A stretch of DNA of 64,000 nucleotides from Pontiella desulfatans (GCF_900890425.1 NZ_CAAHFG010000001.1:4154001-4218000), one strand, 5' to 3'. Counted from the stretch's first letter, positions 10,201-18,641 are shown. Numbers and translations: made by a program. The notes: generated by a model from the sequence alone, not told the origin.

Positions 10201-10756
10201 CCCCGCCCGAGCTGTTGCCTGCACCATACTTCATGACCATGGTGCCATCGGAATGCAGGGTGACCGACAGGGAAATTTGAGCCAGGGAATCCCAATAGGA
10301 AACCCCGTCCCACCGGATGGTAATCGCACCAGGCTCGGTCAGGATATAGACATCGCCGGCAGTCGTATCAATGTCCTCCTGGAGAACGTAGATCGTGGCA
10401 TCCCAGTCCCCCAGACGGATGTCGCCTTTTAAACCGACATAGCAGTACGTATAGGTTTCATCCCCGAATGGAAAGGCGAACGGCAAAGGCAGATACCAGT
10501 CCGTCCAGGTGCTTTGCCAGCCTTGCGCCGTCCCCACCGGGGCAAAGCTGTTGGGTTGCGAGGATACCTCATAGGGAAAGTTGTTCCACGACCGCGACCA
10601 GCTCCAGGCATAGGGCGGTGTTCCGTTCGATGCCGTAAGGGTTGCATTGTACGGCAACCCCACATCGCCTTCCGGCAACGCCGTTGTTGCAATTTCCTGC
10701 GCCCCGGCCCCGAGGGCCGAAATCAGACAAACCAACCAACACATTCGTTTTTTCAT
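7283..10756 (-). CDS. Large secreted protein with Ca-binding (thrombospondin-3-like) repeats
   Basis: 1157 aa. Signal peptide MKKRMCWLVCLISALGAGAQ. The N-terminal part has an Ig-like segment of the putative-Ig type (GLPYNATLTASNGTPPYAWSW) and a later GVISGTPTEPYNDG. Two C-terminal repeats of about 100 residues each carry acidic loops (DADGDGDGQTTGEEF and DGDGDGQDNISEF) followed by SGSNPTN or AGTDPRDG. These are typical of exported PVC and Bacteroidetes proteins. The last 80 residues resemble a small lipocalin-like barrel (GTYTLTGNALQMTF). It is probably a surface or matrix protein; the exact function is unknown. The start overlaps the upstream gene by 4 bp (ATGA). Confidence 0.75.
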   Translation of the reverse strand: MKKRMCWLVCLISALGAGAQEIATTALPEGDVGLPYNATLTASNGTPPYAWSWSRSWNNFPYEVSSQPNSFAPVGTAQGWQSTWTDWYLPLPFAFPFGDETYTYCYVGLKGDIRLGDWDATIYVLQEDIDTTAGDVYILTEPGAITIRWDGVSYWDSLAQISLSVTLHSDGTMVMKYGAGNSSGGEIGLNGNGTYYTHPSSWQPMNYAPDIVFTPVVPGPVVHGLTLSSNGVISGTPTEPYNDGVVVTVEDDWGNTDQRWLPLRIHADRDEDGMLDVWERRIVDDNPADAITNVASVLRDDNYDGDLFSNIEEHILGFDPLVADGNVPDTMEEGLSLLGMAVTNDPDAARFNLIEECFVTVLATEPTNHSARVFRALSRLLNLTSADDLYDLAEQFGTTLNGNFVVTGDFDFDTAPLLDVVSDVAYTNILQALDASFADLETIPTNWTGAVEISTNYFPVDETVHADIGDLTMGKAILMGARSWLHTLHAQKFNIDYEKMVVPLEVPQTAITLDGSIGDWAGVPVQLQGSLDGSIDYVKGAWNGSSVYMLMAFNEVPFDLMGADATIRLGLESNVEVAVFPVWGYTNIWFSATASNTQDIAWIYTNGLLEVEIPVPPSIAVSNACITDAYAEFGEYVDYGWGWHWEQRDGDDVYSPENLPIDVFKQNHPEFLQSVRLEAELAVAKTNLQEAIDLAQLADGLIQARTDMLMHFIEYDPSNITERVEAFTRIQQAEDSLYAPVQFVVTNDLGEVQLDELVQLGALYQPTYLTRAMAPEFWQIMDQPMMDTLPDPTFGGILPNMTEGRKMAYLWKIDAPTDWDDDGIPNGWELEYFGNPTNAMADADGDGDGQTTGEEFLSGSNPTNGASFFKAAYAPATGVVSGIVISWQSEEERVYDVHWTPALDEPFQLLATGIHFPQGSYTDTVHAAASQGYYRVLARMPGGNDLDADGLPDDWEGMYFVDYSAAATGDGDGDGQDNISEFIAGTDPRDGGSYFAVTGVEPDAAGFVVEWISVPDRSYSVKWAPSAGGAFRTLQTGLAYPANSFTDTVHGVESIGFYRVDVERVEPPTVEGYWSVETFDGSPLDPGEYLNIEFYSDGYFDFWSDSDSGGGTYTLTGNALQMTFYNGLNLEGTVEGDTISGTLDEYGTPYSITIQRQ

Positions 10757-11454
10757 TCCACTGCTCCTTGTTTATATCGTGCAAACATTGCATCGCGTCC
10801 ATCCAGCAAACCGGCCACGCGGAATGCCCCCTGCTCCGTCGATACCGCGAACGGGGGTTCCAAGGCCATCGATGCCTTCCCGCAACGGATGCGCGAGCCG
10901 GTATCGGTCAGGAATTCACATGTCGAAAGCTCCAGCGTCTTGTTCCGCCCCGCCGTGGCCAGCCCGGCCTCCAGCACGCGCACCAGCCCGCCGTCGCGCC
11001 CTGCCAGATCGACGGAAAGCCCCCGGATTTCGAGCGCGGAAAAACGGGGATAGGCGGAAAGGATCTTGCGGAATTCAATTTCGAGATCGTCCCGATTAAA
11101 TCCCGAACCGGCCGGCAGGCCACCCTCGCCGCCGGCCCCGGCCTGTTTGCGGGGAATTGCAATCTTGAGCTGATCGATCACCAGGATGTTGAAGGCCCCG
11201 AACGAAAACCCGCCCTTCCGCTGCTTTTCGATGCGGCAGGAGTCGAACTCAACCAGCCTCACCCCGGGCAAGGCACCGCTCTGGATCGACATACCCTCCG
11301 CCACCTCGTGCGTGTAGATTTTCGCGGAAGGAACCGAATCGACGGAATCCGGCGGCGCGTCAGCAATGCCAGGCAACCGGTGGGCATTCAGCCCAACGCC
11401 CAGCAGCACCGCGCAAAAAAACACGGGAATAACTATTAAAAATCGACCGTTCAA
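10753..11454 (-). CDS. Hypothetical exported protein upstream of the large secreted protein
   Basis: 233 aa if started at the TTG at 11454, which has AGGGAG at good spacing. The frame extends to an ATG at 11532, but that would give 26 extra polar residues ahead of the membrane segment FLIVIPVFFCAVLLGVGL. One N-terminal hydrophobic segment is followed by a soluble domain; no cysteine or catalytic motif is recognisable. It shares ATGA overlap with the 1157-aa secreted protein, so the two are almost certainly one operon and may function together. Family not recognised. Confidence 0.6.
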   Translation of the reverse strand: MNGRFLIVIPVFFCAVLLGVGLNAHRLPGIADAPPDSVDSVPSAKIYTHEVAEGMSIQSGALPGVRLVEFDSCRIEKQRKGGFSFGAFNILVIDQLKIAIPRKQAGAGGEGGLPAGSGFNRDDLEIEFRKILSAYPRFSALEIRGLSVDLAGRDGGLVRVLEAGLATAGRNKTLELSTCEFLTDTGSRIRCGKASMALEPPFAVSTEQGAFRVAGLLDGRDAMFARYKQGAVE

Positions 11455-11626
11455 AGCGTCTCCCTGTGCAAGATCGAGGAACACTAGCAACCATACCCGA
11501 CTACAACCATTTCTTTTTACGGGTTTTTGCATTCTTGCTTATTCCGCATTGCGCATTTCCCGTCAATTGTGTGGATGTTTAGACGGGGTTTCGTTAATGA
11601 TATGAGTTTTTGAACAGGAGAACATA

Positions 11627-14518
11627 GTGAAGAATTTCGAACTGGTACGCACCGAAGAGGTCAAGGAACTCAACACGATGGCGAAGATCTACCGCCATGT
11701 CCCGACGGGCGCGGAGATTCTTTCGATGGAGAACGACGACGAAAACAAGTGTTTCGGGATCGCGTTCCGCACCCCGCCATCGGACTCGACCGGGGTGGCG
11801 CACATCCTGGAGCACACGGTGCTGTGCGGCTCGCGGAAATACCCGGTGAAGGATCCGTTCGTCCAGCTCCTGAAGGGTTCGCTGCAAACCTTCCTCAACG
11901 CCTTCACCTATCCCGATAAAACCTGCTACCCGGTCGCCAGCCAAAACCTGAAGGATTTCCACAACCTGGTGGACGTCTATCTCGATTCCGTCTTCCACCC
12001 GCGCATCACGCCGGACTTTTTCATGCAGGAAGGCTGGCACTATGAACTGGAGTCGCCGGAGGACGAGCTCAAGTTCAAGGGCGTGGTCTATAACGAAATG
12101 AAGGGCGTCTATTCCTCGCCCGATTCCCTGCTGATGGAGGCCTCGCAGCAGTCGCTTTATCCCGACACCACCTATGGCCGCGACTCGGGGGGCAACCCGA
12201 AGCATATTCCCGACCTCACCTACGAACAGTTCAAGGCGTTCCACGACTCGTTCTACCACCCCTCCAACGCCCGCATCTTTTTCTACGGCGACGATCCGGC
12301 CGAGGCGCGCTTCGCCCTGCTGGAGGACTATCTGAAGAACTACGAAAAGATCGATCCCCAGTCCGGCATCGAGCTGCAAGGCACGTTGCCGGCCCCGGTT
12401 CGCGTCGAAAAACCCTACGCCGTCTCGGCCGACGATGAAAACCCGAAACCGATGTTCACCGTCAACTGGATGCTCCCGTCGCCGACCGATGCGGAGACCG
12501 TCTTTGCCGTCAACCTGCTCGACCACATCCTGCTCGGCACCCCCGCCTCGCCCTTGCGCAAGGCGCTGATCGAGTCCGGCCTTGGCGAGGACATCACCGG
12601 CGGCGGAATTGAAACCCACATGATCCAGATGATGTATTCGATCGGCCTCAAGGGCGTGGAAACCAACGACCTGGAAAAAGCCGAGGCGCTGATCCTCTCC
12701 ACTTTCAAGGAGCTCGCGGACCAGGGCATCTCGAAGGACGACATCGAAGCGGCGCTCAACACCTTCGAGTTCGAGCTGCGCGAAAACAATTCCGGCGGCT
12801 TCCCGCGCGGCTTGTCGCTCTGGCTGAAATCGCTCAACGCCTGGAACTACGGAGCCGACCCGCTCGAGCTGATCGCCTTCGAACAGCCGCTGCAGACCCT
12901 GAAGCAGAATGCGCTGAAAGAGGGCTATTTCGAGCAGATGATCCGCGCCTATTTTCTCGACAACACCCACCGCTCCACCATCACACTTGTGCCGGATGCC
13001 GAACAGGCCGCCAAGGTCGAGAACGAGGAAAAAGACCGGTTGGCCAGCATCAAGGCCGGCATGTCCGGCGACGAACTCAACGAAATCGTCGCCAACACCA
13101 AGCGCCTGCTGGACATGCAGGAAACCCCCGATTCCGAGGAAGCGCTGGCCTCCATCCCGCTGCTCCACCGCGACGACCTCGACAAAACCGTGCGCATTGT
13201 CGAGCGCGAAACCGTCGATCTGCATGGCACCACGGTGGTGAAGCACAACCTCTTCACCAACGGCATTCTCTACCTCGATATCGGCCTCGACCTGCATGGC
13301 CTCGACCAGGACGACATCCCCTACGCCTCCCTGCTCGGCAGCGCCCTGCTCGAAATGGGCACCTTGCACGAAGACTATGTCTCGCTCTCCCAGCGCATCG
13401 CCAAAAAGACCGGCGGCATCTATGGCACCCCGTTCCTTTCCGCGGTAGAGGATTCCGAAAAAGGCGTCACCCGCTTCTTCCTGCGTGGAAAATGCATGGC
13501 CAACCAGACCCGCGAACTGCTCGATATCCTGCACGATGTCCTCCTGCAGCCCGACTTCAACAACCAGGAGCGCTTCAAGCAGATCGTGCTGGAGCATAAA
13601 TCCGAAATGGAGACCGCCATCGTGCCGCGCGGCCATTCCGCTGTCATGACCCGGCTCAAGGCGCACCACAACGAAGCGCACTGGGTGAGCGAAAAGATGG
13701 GCGGCGTTGAAGCCCTCTTCTTCATCCGCAAGCTCGCAAGCGACATGGACAAGGATTGGGACTCCGTCCACCAGCGGCTCGAAAAGATCCGCCAAACCCT
13801 GCTCGACCGCAGCAACATGTTGATCAACGTCACCGTCGACCCCGCATCCATGGCCGATGTGCTCCACGACCTCGACCGCTTCGTGGAAAACCTCCCGTCC
13901 ACCGGAACGTTCAGCTCAAAGGAGTGGAAGCGCGGCGAGCTGCCCACCTCCGAAGCCCTCACCGCACCGACCATGGTCAACTATGTCGGCTGCGCGGCCA
14001 ACCTCTTCGACGCCGGCTACAAGATGCACGGCTCGGCCATGGTGATTACCCGCTACCTGCAGACCGCCTGGCTCTGGGAAAAGATCCGCGTCCAGGGCGG
14101 TGCCTATGGCGGCATGTGCTCGTTCGACCAACGCTCCGGCGTCTTCACCTTCGCCTCCTACCGCGATCCCAACCTCGAGAATTCGCTCGAAATCTACAAG
14201 GCCACCGGCGACTACCTCAAGAACCTGCGGCTCTCCGACGACGAACTCACCCGCGCCCTCATCGGCGCCATCGGCCAGCTCGATTCCTACCAGCTGCCGG
14301 ATTCCAAGGGATATTCCAGTTGCCTGCGCCATCTGCTCGACTACACCGACGCCGAGCGCCAGCAGCTGCGCGACGAAGTGCTCGCCACCACGCAAGCCCA
14401 CTTCAACGCCTTCGGCGAAACCCTCAACAAAGCCTTCGAAAACAACGCCGTCTCCGTCCTCTGCTCCGTCGAAGCCGCCGAAAAGGCCGGACTCAAAACC
14501 AAGACCAAGGTGCTGTAG
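11627..14518 (+). CDS. M16C metallopeptidase (presequence-protease/insulinase-like)
   Basis: 963 aa, GTG start at 11627 with AGGAG 7 bases upstream. The inverted zinc motif HILEH (H59, E62, H63) and the distal glutamates, for example in YNEMKGVYSSPDSL, identify the catalytic half. The C-terminal half has the R/Y-type substrate-clamp region (VQGGAYGGMCSFDQRSGVFTF, quoted in part). Length and block order match the PreP/Cym1 subfamily, which degrades short unstructured peptides in a closed chamber. There is no signal peptide, so it is probably cytoplasmic. It is followed by a clear terminator. Confidence 0.92.
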   Translation: MKNFELVRTEEVKELNTMAKIYRHVPTGAEILSMENDDENKCFGIAFRTPPSDSTGVAHILEHTVLCGSRKYPVKDPFVQLLKGSLQTFLNAFTYPDKTCYPVASQNLKDFHNLVDVYLDSVFHPRITPDFFMQEGWHYELESPEDELKFKGVVYNEMKGVYSSPDSLLMEASQQSLYPDTTYGRDSGGNPKHIPDLTYEQFKAFHDSFYHPSNARIFFYGDDPAEARFALLEDYLKNYEKIDPQSGIELQGTLPAPVRVEKPYAVSADDENPKPMFTVNWMLPSPTDAETVFAVNLLDHILLGTPASPLRKALIESGLGEDITGGGIETHMIQMMYSIGLKGVETNDLEKAEALILSTFKELADQGISKDDIEAALNTFEFELRENNSGGFPRGLSLWLKSLNAWNYGADPLELIAFEQPLQTLKQNALKEGYFEQMIRAYFLDNTHRSTITLVPDAEQAAKVENEEKDRLASIKAGMSGDELNEIVANTKRLLDMQETPDSEEALASIPLLHRDDLDKTVRIVERETVDLHGTTVVKHNLFTNGILYLDIGLDLHGLDQDDIPYASLLGSALLEMGTLHEDYVSLSQRIAKKTGGIYGTPFLSAVEDSEKGVTRFFLRGKCMANQTRELLDILHDVLLQPDFNNQERFKQIVLEHKSEMETAIVPRGHSAVMTRLKAHHNEAHWVSEKMGGVEALFFIRKLASDMDKDWDSVHQRLEKIRQTLLDRSNMLINVTVDPASMADVLHDLDRFVENLPSTGTFSSKEWKRGELPTSEALTAPTMVNYVGCAANLFDAGYKMHGSAMVITRYLQTAWLWEKIRVQGGAYGGMCSFDQRSGVFTFASYRDPNLENSLEIYKATGDYLKNLRLSDDELTRALIGAIGQLDSYQLPDSKGYSSCLRHLLDYTDAERQQLRDEVLATTQAHFNAFGETLNKAFENNAVSVLCSVEAAEKAGLKTKTKVL

Positions 14519-14563
14519 TTTCGCCGTTCCATATGGGGCAGGCAGGAATGCCCGCGCCACAAA

Positions 14564-14593
14564 CGAAAAAGCCCGCTCGAAGGAGCGGGCTTT
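14564..14593 (+). terminator. Bidirectional-looking intrinsic terminator after the M16C peptidase
   Basis: Stem gcccgctc / gagcgggc with a GAAG loop, A5 on the left and TTT on the right. Just upstream (14531-14560) is a short GGCA-GGAATGCC-type imperfect palindrome of the kind scattered in intergenic DNA of many genomes. From 14594 to 14846 I see no gene. Confidence 0.75.
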
Positions 14594-14846
14594 GCACGTG
14601 GATCGTCCTGGCCACTTGCCGGGCAAACACATGCCCTATACCTATAGATGAAATTTCACCCGCAGAATCCTTCCAGCCTACCTGAACGCAAGGAACGGCC
14701 TGAAACCGAATAGATATGCCCGCACGGGGCGGTTTGCGGTGAACAACCCGCGCAATCACGGATAGCGGACATAGAAGTCAACTGACACGGAGAAAACACT
14801 AAACACGCCAAAACTAAAGGTTCTTCGTGGAATTTTGTGGGGAAAA

Positions 14847-15031
14847 ATGTGCCAACGGCACAACACAGTTTAGCATGGGGCGAAGCCCTATGGTTCGGGG
14901 TATTCCCTGTTTCTGCCCTGTAGGGGCAGCACAACAGCCGTCTTGTGTTGCCCATTCAGGGCAAATATTTCTCTTTCGCCAGCCCCCTTGGACTGCGTCC
15001 AAGGCTAAGTTGTGTTGTGCCGTTGGCACAT
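14847..15031. mobile_element. 185-bp MITE-like element with 28-bp terminal inverted repeats
   Basis: Terminal arms 14847-14874 and 15004-15031 match as inverted repeats at 26 of 28 positions. Each arm itself contains the perfect small hairpin TGTGCC-AAC-GGCACA. The interior holds further stems: CCTTGGAC-TGC-GTCCAAGG, and TGCCCTG...GGGGCAGCACAA against its inverted near-copy TTGTGTTGCCCATTCAGGGCA (in part). There is no transposase inside. It lies at the left margin of the AT-richer island. It could also be a structured RNA, but the terminal repeats favour a non-autonomous mobile element. Confidence 0.65.
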
Positions 15032-15085
15032 AAGCTATGGATTGCTCCCATAAAAAAATACGTAGACCCAAACTAAATCCTTTTT

Positions 15086-15652
15086 TTAGAATTTTGAGAG
15101 GTTCTTTAACCTGTCTTTTTCTTTCTGGTAGGCTACCTTTTCAAGCTGTTTGTTGTAGAGAGGCGTAACAAAATCGACCTGAGTTTTACGACGGTTCACG
15201 GTCATGATCGTACCGTTTGAGTGCTGGAACTTGGCATAGGTCGGATCGAAATACAGTAGTCCGGTATCGTTAGGTTTCTTGATCGGCTTCCACTCCCCTC
15301 TTTTGGTTTCAGCCGTAACGATTTCTTTCATTTCATCCATTAAGATATTCTGGGATGTGTCTGCGATAAAGAGCTTCGTGTAGGTACAACGGACGCAGTA
15401 TCCATCAAGATAGTAGTTGCAGATCGAAAAAGAACCGGTGTTGTAGCTGCCAGTTTCAAAACCATTCGCGTTCTTGATGTATATCGTTGGCTTGGATTTG
15501 TATCGGGATTCGGCAACTTTTTTAGTGTCGCCGATTCGGGCATGAGTTGCGAGGGACAGGCCAGTAAGAAATACAAAACACACCAACCGGGTTTTTTGTA
15601 GTTGATTTGACCTACAACGATGGTTGCTCAACATAGCCTCATGCAAACTCAT
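15086..15652 (-). CDS. Hypothetical exported protein
   Basis: 188 aa from the ATG at 15652; an in-frame ATG at 15634 gives a tidier signal peptide. A hydrophobic stretch LVCFVFLTGLSLATHA is followed by a likely cleavage site. The mature part has a cysteine cluster (ICNYYLDGYCVRCTY) and a lysine-rich C-terminus. No family is recognised. Base composition is clearly AT-richer than the flanking host genes, as in the rest of the island. Confidence 0.5.
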   Translation of the reverse strand: MSLHEAMLSNHRCRSNQLQKTRLVCFVFLTGLSLATHARIGDTKKVAESRYKSKPTIYIKNANGFETGSYNTGSFSICNYYLDGYCVRCTYTKLFIADTSQNILMDEMKEIVTAETKRGEWKPIKKPNDTGLLYFDPTYAKFQHSNGTIMTVNRRKTQVDFVTPLYNKQLEKVAYQKEKDRLKNLSKF

Positions 15653-15766
15653 ACTCAAATAACACCCCTACTCTCCCCGAGACTCATTTACAATTTATCC
15701 CCATGCGACATGCTACCCACAGAAAAAACGTACACTTATATATTTGATTCAGGATACATGCAAACT

Positions 15767-15952
15767 TTATGCGAATGATATTTTCCGACCAAGAAATTGT
15801 TCAGGAATAACCCTCCACTCAGCGTCACCACTCTCATATACTTTCCCACCTATCTCCAGCGTAGTTTTCGATCCATTGCAGTAGACCCTGGCATCCTCGG
15901 CACAGGCAATCCCGGCATGCATCAAGACCAGTAACATTACAGTTCGTTTCAT
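15767..15952 (-). CDS. Small exported protein
   Basis: 61 aa, start ATG at 15952 with AAAGAG just upstream. Signal peptide MKRTVMLLVLMHAGIACA, followed by a 43-residue mature part (EDARVYCNGSKTTLEIGGKV...). Function not recognised. AT-rich island gene. Confidence 0.5.
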   Translation of the reverse strand: MKRTVMLLVLMHAGIACAEDARVYCNGSKTTLEIGGKVYESGDAEWRVIPEQFLGRKISFA

Positions 15953-16060
15953 TCTCTTTCCCCTATCTCTAATTAAACACAGCCACTCCCTGAGTGGCCC
16001 ACAAAGTTCCCACTCAGGAACAAAACCTATCAGATACACCATTATAGTGTGTAGATAAAA

Positions 16061-16318
16061 ATGCAGTACGATGGTGTTCTTTTCTCCGTGAACACACGTA
16101 GAGAATCACCTCAGAAGATGCTCGGTTCAGCCATCCGTGAAAGACGGCTGGAGCTCGATGTCAGCCAGGAAAAGCTGGCTGAGCTGGTTGGTGTTCACCG
16201 CAACTATGTCGGCAAGGTGGAACGTGGAGAGCAGAACCTCACCATTGAATCGCTGGTGAGGTTTGCTGATACCTTCAAGTGCAGGCCGAGTGAGCTGCTG
16301 GGTGAAGCTGGGCTTTAG
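16061..16318 (+). CDS. XRE-family helix-turn-helix regulator
   Basis: 85 aa from 16061, or 66 aa from the ATG at 16118 (MLGSAIRERRLELDVSQEKL). The segment LDVSQEKLAELVGVHRNYVGKVERGEQNLTIE (given in pieces) has the helix-turn-helix pattern with the typical 'Y/I-x-x-x-E-R-G-x-x-x-x-S/T' end. Such single-domain XRE proteins usually regulate the mobile element that carries them. It is convergent with a small hypothetical gene, with no gap. Confidence 0.85.
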   Translation: MQYDGVLFSVNTRRESPQKMLGSAIRERRLELDVSQEKLAELVGVHRNYVGKVERGEQNLTIESLVRFADTFKCRPSELLGEAGL

Positions 16319-16525
16319 TTACCCCTCCTCGATCTCCAGAAAACCCGGCCCGTTGCCTTCAGGGTCACAATTTACCCAGATGACTTTCTTTCCCTGTTTC
16401 CACTCAGCGGTAAAGCCCCAGTATTCCCCTGTATCATCAACGGCCCCACCGGTGATGGTTAGACCTGTCAGCTCCGGAATTAAGCGATCCAGGCAAGCCT
16501 GAGCGTATTCATTTGGTTTACTCAT
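16319..16525 (-). CDS. Hypothetical 68-aa protein
   Basis: Starts ATG at 16525 with GGAGA 7 bases upstream. Acidic, tryptophan-rich (YWGFTAEWKQGKKVIWVNC) and without signal or membrane segments. A terminator-like hairpin lies between it and the next upstream gene. Function not recognised. Confidence 0.5.
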   Translation of the reverse strand: MSKPNEYAQACLDRLIPELTGLTITGGAVDDTGEYWGFTAEWKQGKKVIWVNCDPEGNGPGFLEIEEG

Positions 16526-16542
16526 TTTGATTCTCCATTCGT

Positions 16543-16577
16543 GTTAAAAATAATGGGAGCCGAATTAACGACTCCCC
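16543..16577 (-). terminator. Hairpin with T-rich tail between two small island genes
   Basis: On the minus strand, GGGAG / CTCCC stem followed by ATTATTTTT. It overlaps the stop codon of the gene at 16565-16855. Confidence 0.55.
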
Positions 16578-16855
16578 GTGTGGTTGATGATAGACTGAAT
16601 TGCTTCAGACCGCTTTTGATATGACCTCAGACCGTCCGGGTAATCCACCCAGATTCGCACGCTGTCCCCTTCAAACCCCAGCCACACTTTGATCATGTCT
16701 CCCTCACCAACTAGAATATCAGCAGGCAGGTTATCCATGACCAGTTCGGCAGCATTCTGGATCGTCAGGTTTACGGCATTATCGGGCAGTTCACTCCACC
16801 GGTTTCCGGCCCAGTAATTTCCGTACTGGTCGAGGACGATGTAGTCGTCATCCAT
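16565..16855 (-). CDS. Hypothetical 96-aa protein
   Basis: Acidic protein starting MDDDYIVLDQYGNYWAG, no signal or membrane segment. It begins 3 bp after the upstream 61-aa gene ends and shares its orientation, so these two and the ArdC-like gene form one operon. Not recognised. Confidence 0.5.
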   Translation of the reverse strand: MDDDYIVLDQYGNYWAGNRWSELPDNAVNLTIQNAAELVMDNLPADILVGEGDMIKVWLGFEGDSVRIWVDYPDGLRSYQKRSEAIQSIINHTGSR

Positions 16856-16858
16856 TGA

Positions 16859-17044
16859 TTACTCCTTTACTTGTTTGATTTCATTCAGCTCACCCATGAA
16901 CAGTTCATATTCATGGGATTCGCTTCCACCGTCTTCGATTTCATCGACCGCCATCGTGTAGAGGTCGATGATTTTGGAACGCTGTTCCGGACACTCTTCG
17001 ATGGCCTTGCGGGCCTCCTGCAGCAGTTCAGCCTGATAGCCCAT
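16859..17044 (-). CDS. Hypothetical 61-aa protein, overlaps ardC-like gene
   Basis: ATG at 17044 overlaps the stop of the antirestriction gene. A GTG at 17047 is also in frame. Predicted helical and acidic (EARKAIEECPEQRSKIIDL). No recognised family. Translational coupling with the ArdC-like gene suggests a role in the same mobile-element function. Confidence 0.5.
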   Translation of the reverse strand: MGYQAELLQEARKAIEECPEQRSKIIDLYTMAVDEIEDGGSESHEYELFMGELNEIKQVKE

Positions 17045-17931
17045 CACGCCGCCTCCTGCAGCTCTACGGGTTGCTCCTGAACCCTGGCGTCCATAATGTA
17101 ATCGAACGCCTTCTGGGCCTCACCACCTGCCTTCACAAGCATCGTGGGATCGGACTTCAGACGTTCCAGCCAGCCTTTCAGGTATGCTGCTTGGTTGGTC
17201 TCGGTGGACATCAGAATCCCGCAGTAACCGCAAAGGAATGCTGCCGTCATCTCAGCCACCAGCTCCTCCTGCGAATAGCCATGACTGCCGAAACCCGACG
17301 GTTCCATGATGGCTTTCCGACCGATTCTACTGGCGTGGCCTACGCTGTGACCAACCTCATGCCAGAGGGCAGAATAATACGACTCTCCGGACTCGAATGA
17401 TTCAGGATCAGGCATGCTCACTAGATCCAGCGATGGCGAGTACGACGCCTGTCTGCACCCATGTTTGATCACGGGAGGATTGGGCATCGACTTCACTAGA
17501 TCCTCTGCAATCTCCAGCGGTGTATGTTCCCGTTTCGGGATCTCCACCACCGGCACCTTGCCTTCGAGTCCTTCACACTGCTCTGTATTGAACACGTTGT
17601 AGTAGCGAAGAAAAGCATAGCCCTTTTTGGGGTCATCCTGCTCTTGTGCTTCCACAAAACGCCAGAACACGACAGGACAACTCTTCTCACCCTTCCGGAC
17701 TTTCCCACCCAACGCCGTCACCTGTTTGAAGCTCAGGAAGTACGGACTCGAATAGCCCAGCATATGCAAAAGGAATACGTTAACTCCCCGGTAGTTCTTT
17801 TTGGTGACCAGGTTCTTCGGCATTAAGCTGAGACTCGTCCACGGTTTCTTCCACGGCAGCTCTTGTGTCGCTTCGATCCGCTCTACTAGACGGTCGGTAA
17901 TCATCTGGTTTATTTTCTGATATGCACTCAT
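17044..17931 (-). CDS. ArdC-like antirestriction protein: ssDNA-binding domain plus zincin metallopeptidase domain
   Basis: 295 aa. The N-terminal ArdC ssDNA-binding domain (about residues 1-125) contains PWKKPW and NYRGVNVFLL. The C-terminal zincin-like domain has HEVGH (H191, E192, H195) and a downstream EELVAEMTAAFL that may give the third zinc ligand. ArdC proteins of conjugative plasmids protect incoming DNA from restriction. Presence here marks the region as part of a transferred element. AACCAAAGGAAATCC directly before the ATG is nearly the same as the leader of the clamp-like gene next door. Confidence 0.88.
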   Translation of the reverse strand: MSAYQKINQMITDRLVERIEATQELPWKKPWTSLSLMPKNLVTKKNYRGVNVFLLHMLGYSSPYFLSFKQVTALGGKVRKGEKSCPVVFWRFVEAQEQDDPKKGYAFLRYYNVFNTEQCEGLEGKVPVVEIPKREHTPLEIAEDLVKSMPNPPVIKHGCRQASYSPSLDLVSMPDPESFESGESYYSALWHEVGHSVGHASRIGRKAIMEPSGFGSHGYSQEELVAEMTAAFLCGYCGILMSTETNQAAYLKGWLERLKSDPTMLVKAGGEAQKAFDYIMDARVQEQPVELQEAA

Positions 17932-17953
17932 TGGATTTCCTTTGGTTGGTTAC

Positions 17954-17980
17954 AAAAAAGGCCACCCGTGATGGATGGCC
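17954..17980 (-). terminator. Hairpin with U-tract between clamp-like and ArdC genes
   Basis: Minus-strand stem GGCCATCC / GGGTGGCC (one mismatch) followed by T6, 23 bp before the ArdC start. It may terminate the clamp-like gene, or act as an attenuator of ardC, because a similar hairpin precedes the clamp-like gene where no upstream gene exists. Confidence 0.65.
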
Positions 17981-18005
17981 CTGTCGTCATTGCTGTGGTT
18001 TGCTT

Positions 18006-18614
18006 CTACGCCGCTATGGCATCAGTTTCCTTCTCTTCCATCGCCTTCATGACCCGTTCAGTCAGGATGGCATCGATTTGCTGTTCCCAATGCTTGTCTA
18101 TCCGATACGGCATCACGACCAATGTGGTCTGGTCGTTTTTCAGCACTACCGGAAACAGGTTCGGGTTGTCTTTCTGGATATGGAGTGTAACGAATTCATC
18201 ATCAGCCAAGGCAATCAGTTTTGGATCCAGGTAGCATCCGAGTGACGAGGCCACCCATAGCACAAACCTGCTTCCGGTTCCTGTGAAGGAATGGGCCGCC
18301 TCATCGGTGTGATCAGGGATCGCCTGCCGGTAATTCGGGAAGACCAGCCCCTCTTCGCATTGCGTCAGAAATACAGCCTTGGCTGAGTTGATCTTGATGT
18401 CGTAGATGCCCGCTTCGGCTTCGAGGTTGAAGCTGTCACTGCGCATCCGTTTGCCGTCCGTGGTAATGATGGTGATGCCTGTTTCGGTCTTTTCCACCAG
18501 TACCTTGGTGATGACGTGACGAGTGGAGTCTTTCGAGGCACAGGCCAGCACGGACTTCATGCGGGCAAAGTCGGCACGGGTGTGTTTGTCATTTTTGAGT
18601 TCTAGTGTATTCAT
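18006..18614 (-). CDS. DNA sliding-clamp (DnaN beta)-like protein of the mobile element
   Basis: 202 aa from the ATG at 18614, preceded by AAAGGAAACCCA. Features resembling beta clamps are ITIITTDGKRM (compare the ATDGxRL block), VFPNYRQAIP (compare FPDYRxxIP) and LVVMPYRI near the C-terminus (compare YVVMPMRL). It is only about half the size of a normal 360-aa clamp, so it may be a shortened plasmid or phage version, or only distantly related. Neighbouring ArdC supports a mobile-element role. Confidence 0.5.
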   Translation of the reverse strand: MNTLELKNDKHTRADFARMKSVLACASKDSTRHVITKVLVEKTETGITIITTDGKRMRSDSFNLEAEAGIYDIKINSAKAVFLTQCEEGLVFPNYRQAIPDHTDEAAHSFTGTGSRFVLWVASSLGCYLDPKLIALADDEFVTLHIQKDNPNLFPVVLKNDQTTLVVMPYRIDKHWEQQIDAILTERVMKAMEEKETDAIAA

Positions 18615-18641
18615 TGGGTTTCCTTTTGGTTGGTGTGAATG

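Noticed and set aside
11594-13867. Very long open frame antisense to the M16C peptidase (757 codons)
   Set aside because: It lies fully opposite a gene with clear family motifs, has no domain sense and reflects high-GC codon bias.
14800-15085. Left attachment site of the tRNA-Leu island
   Set aside because: I compared the tRNA 3' end (GGTGCACCCGAATGG and neighbours) with this region and found no repeat long enough to support it.
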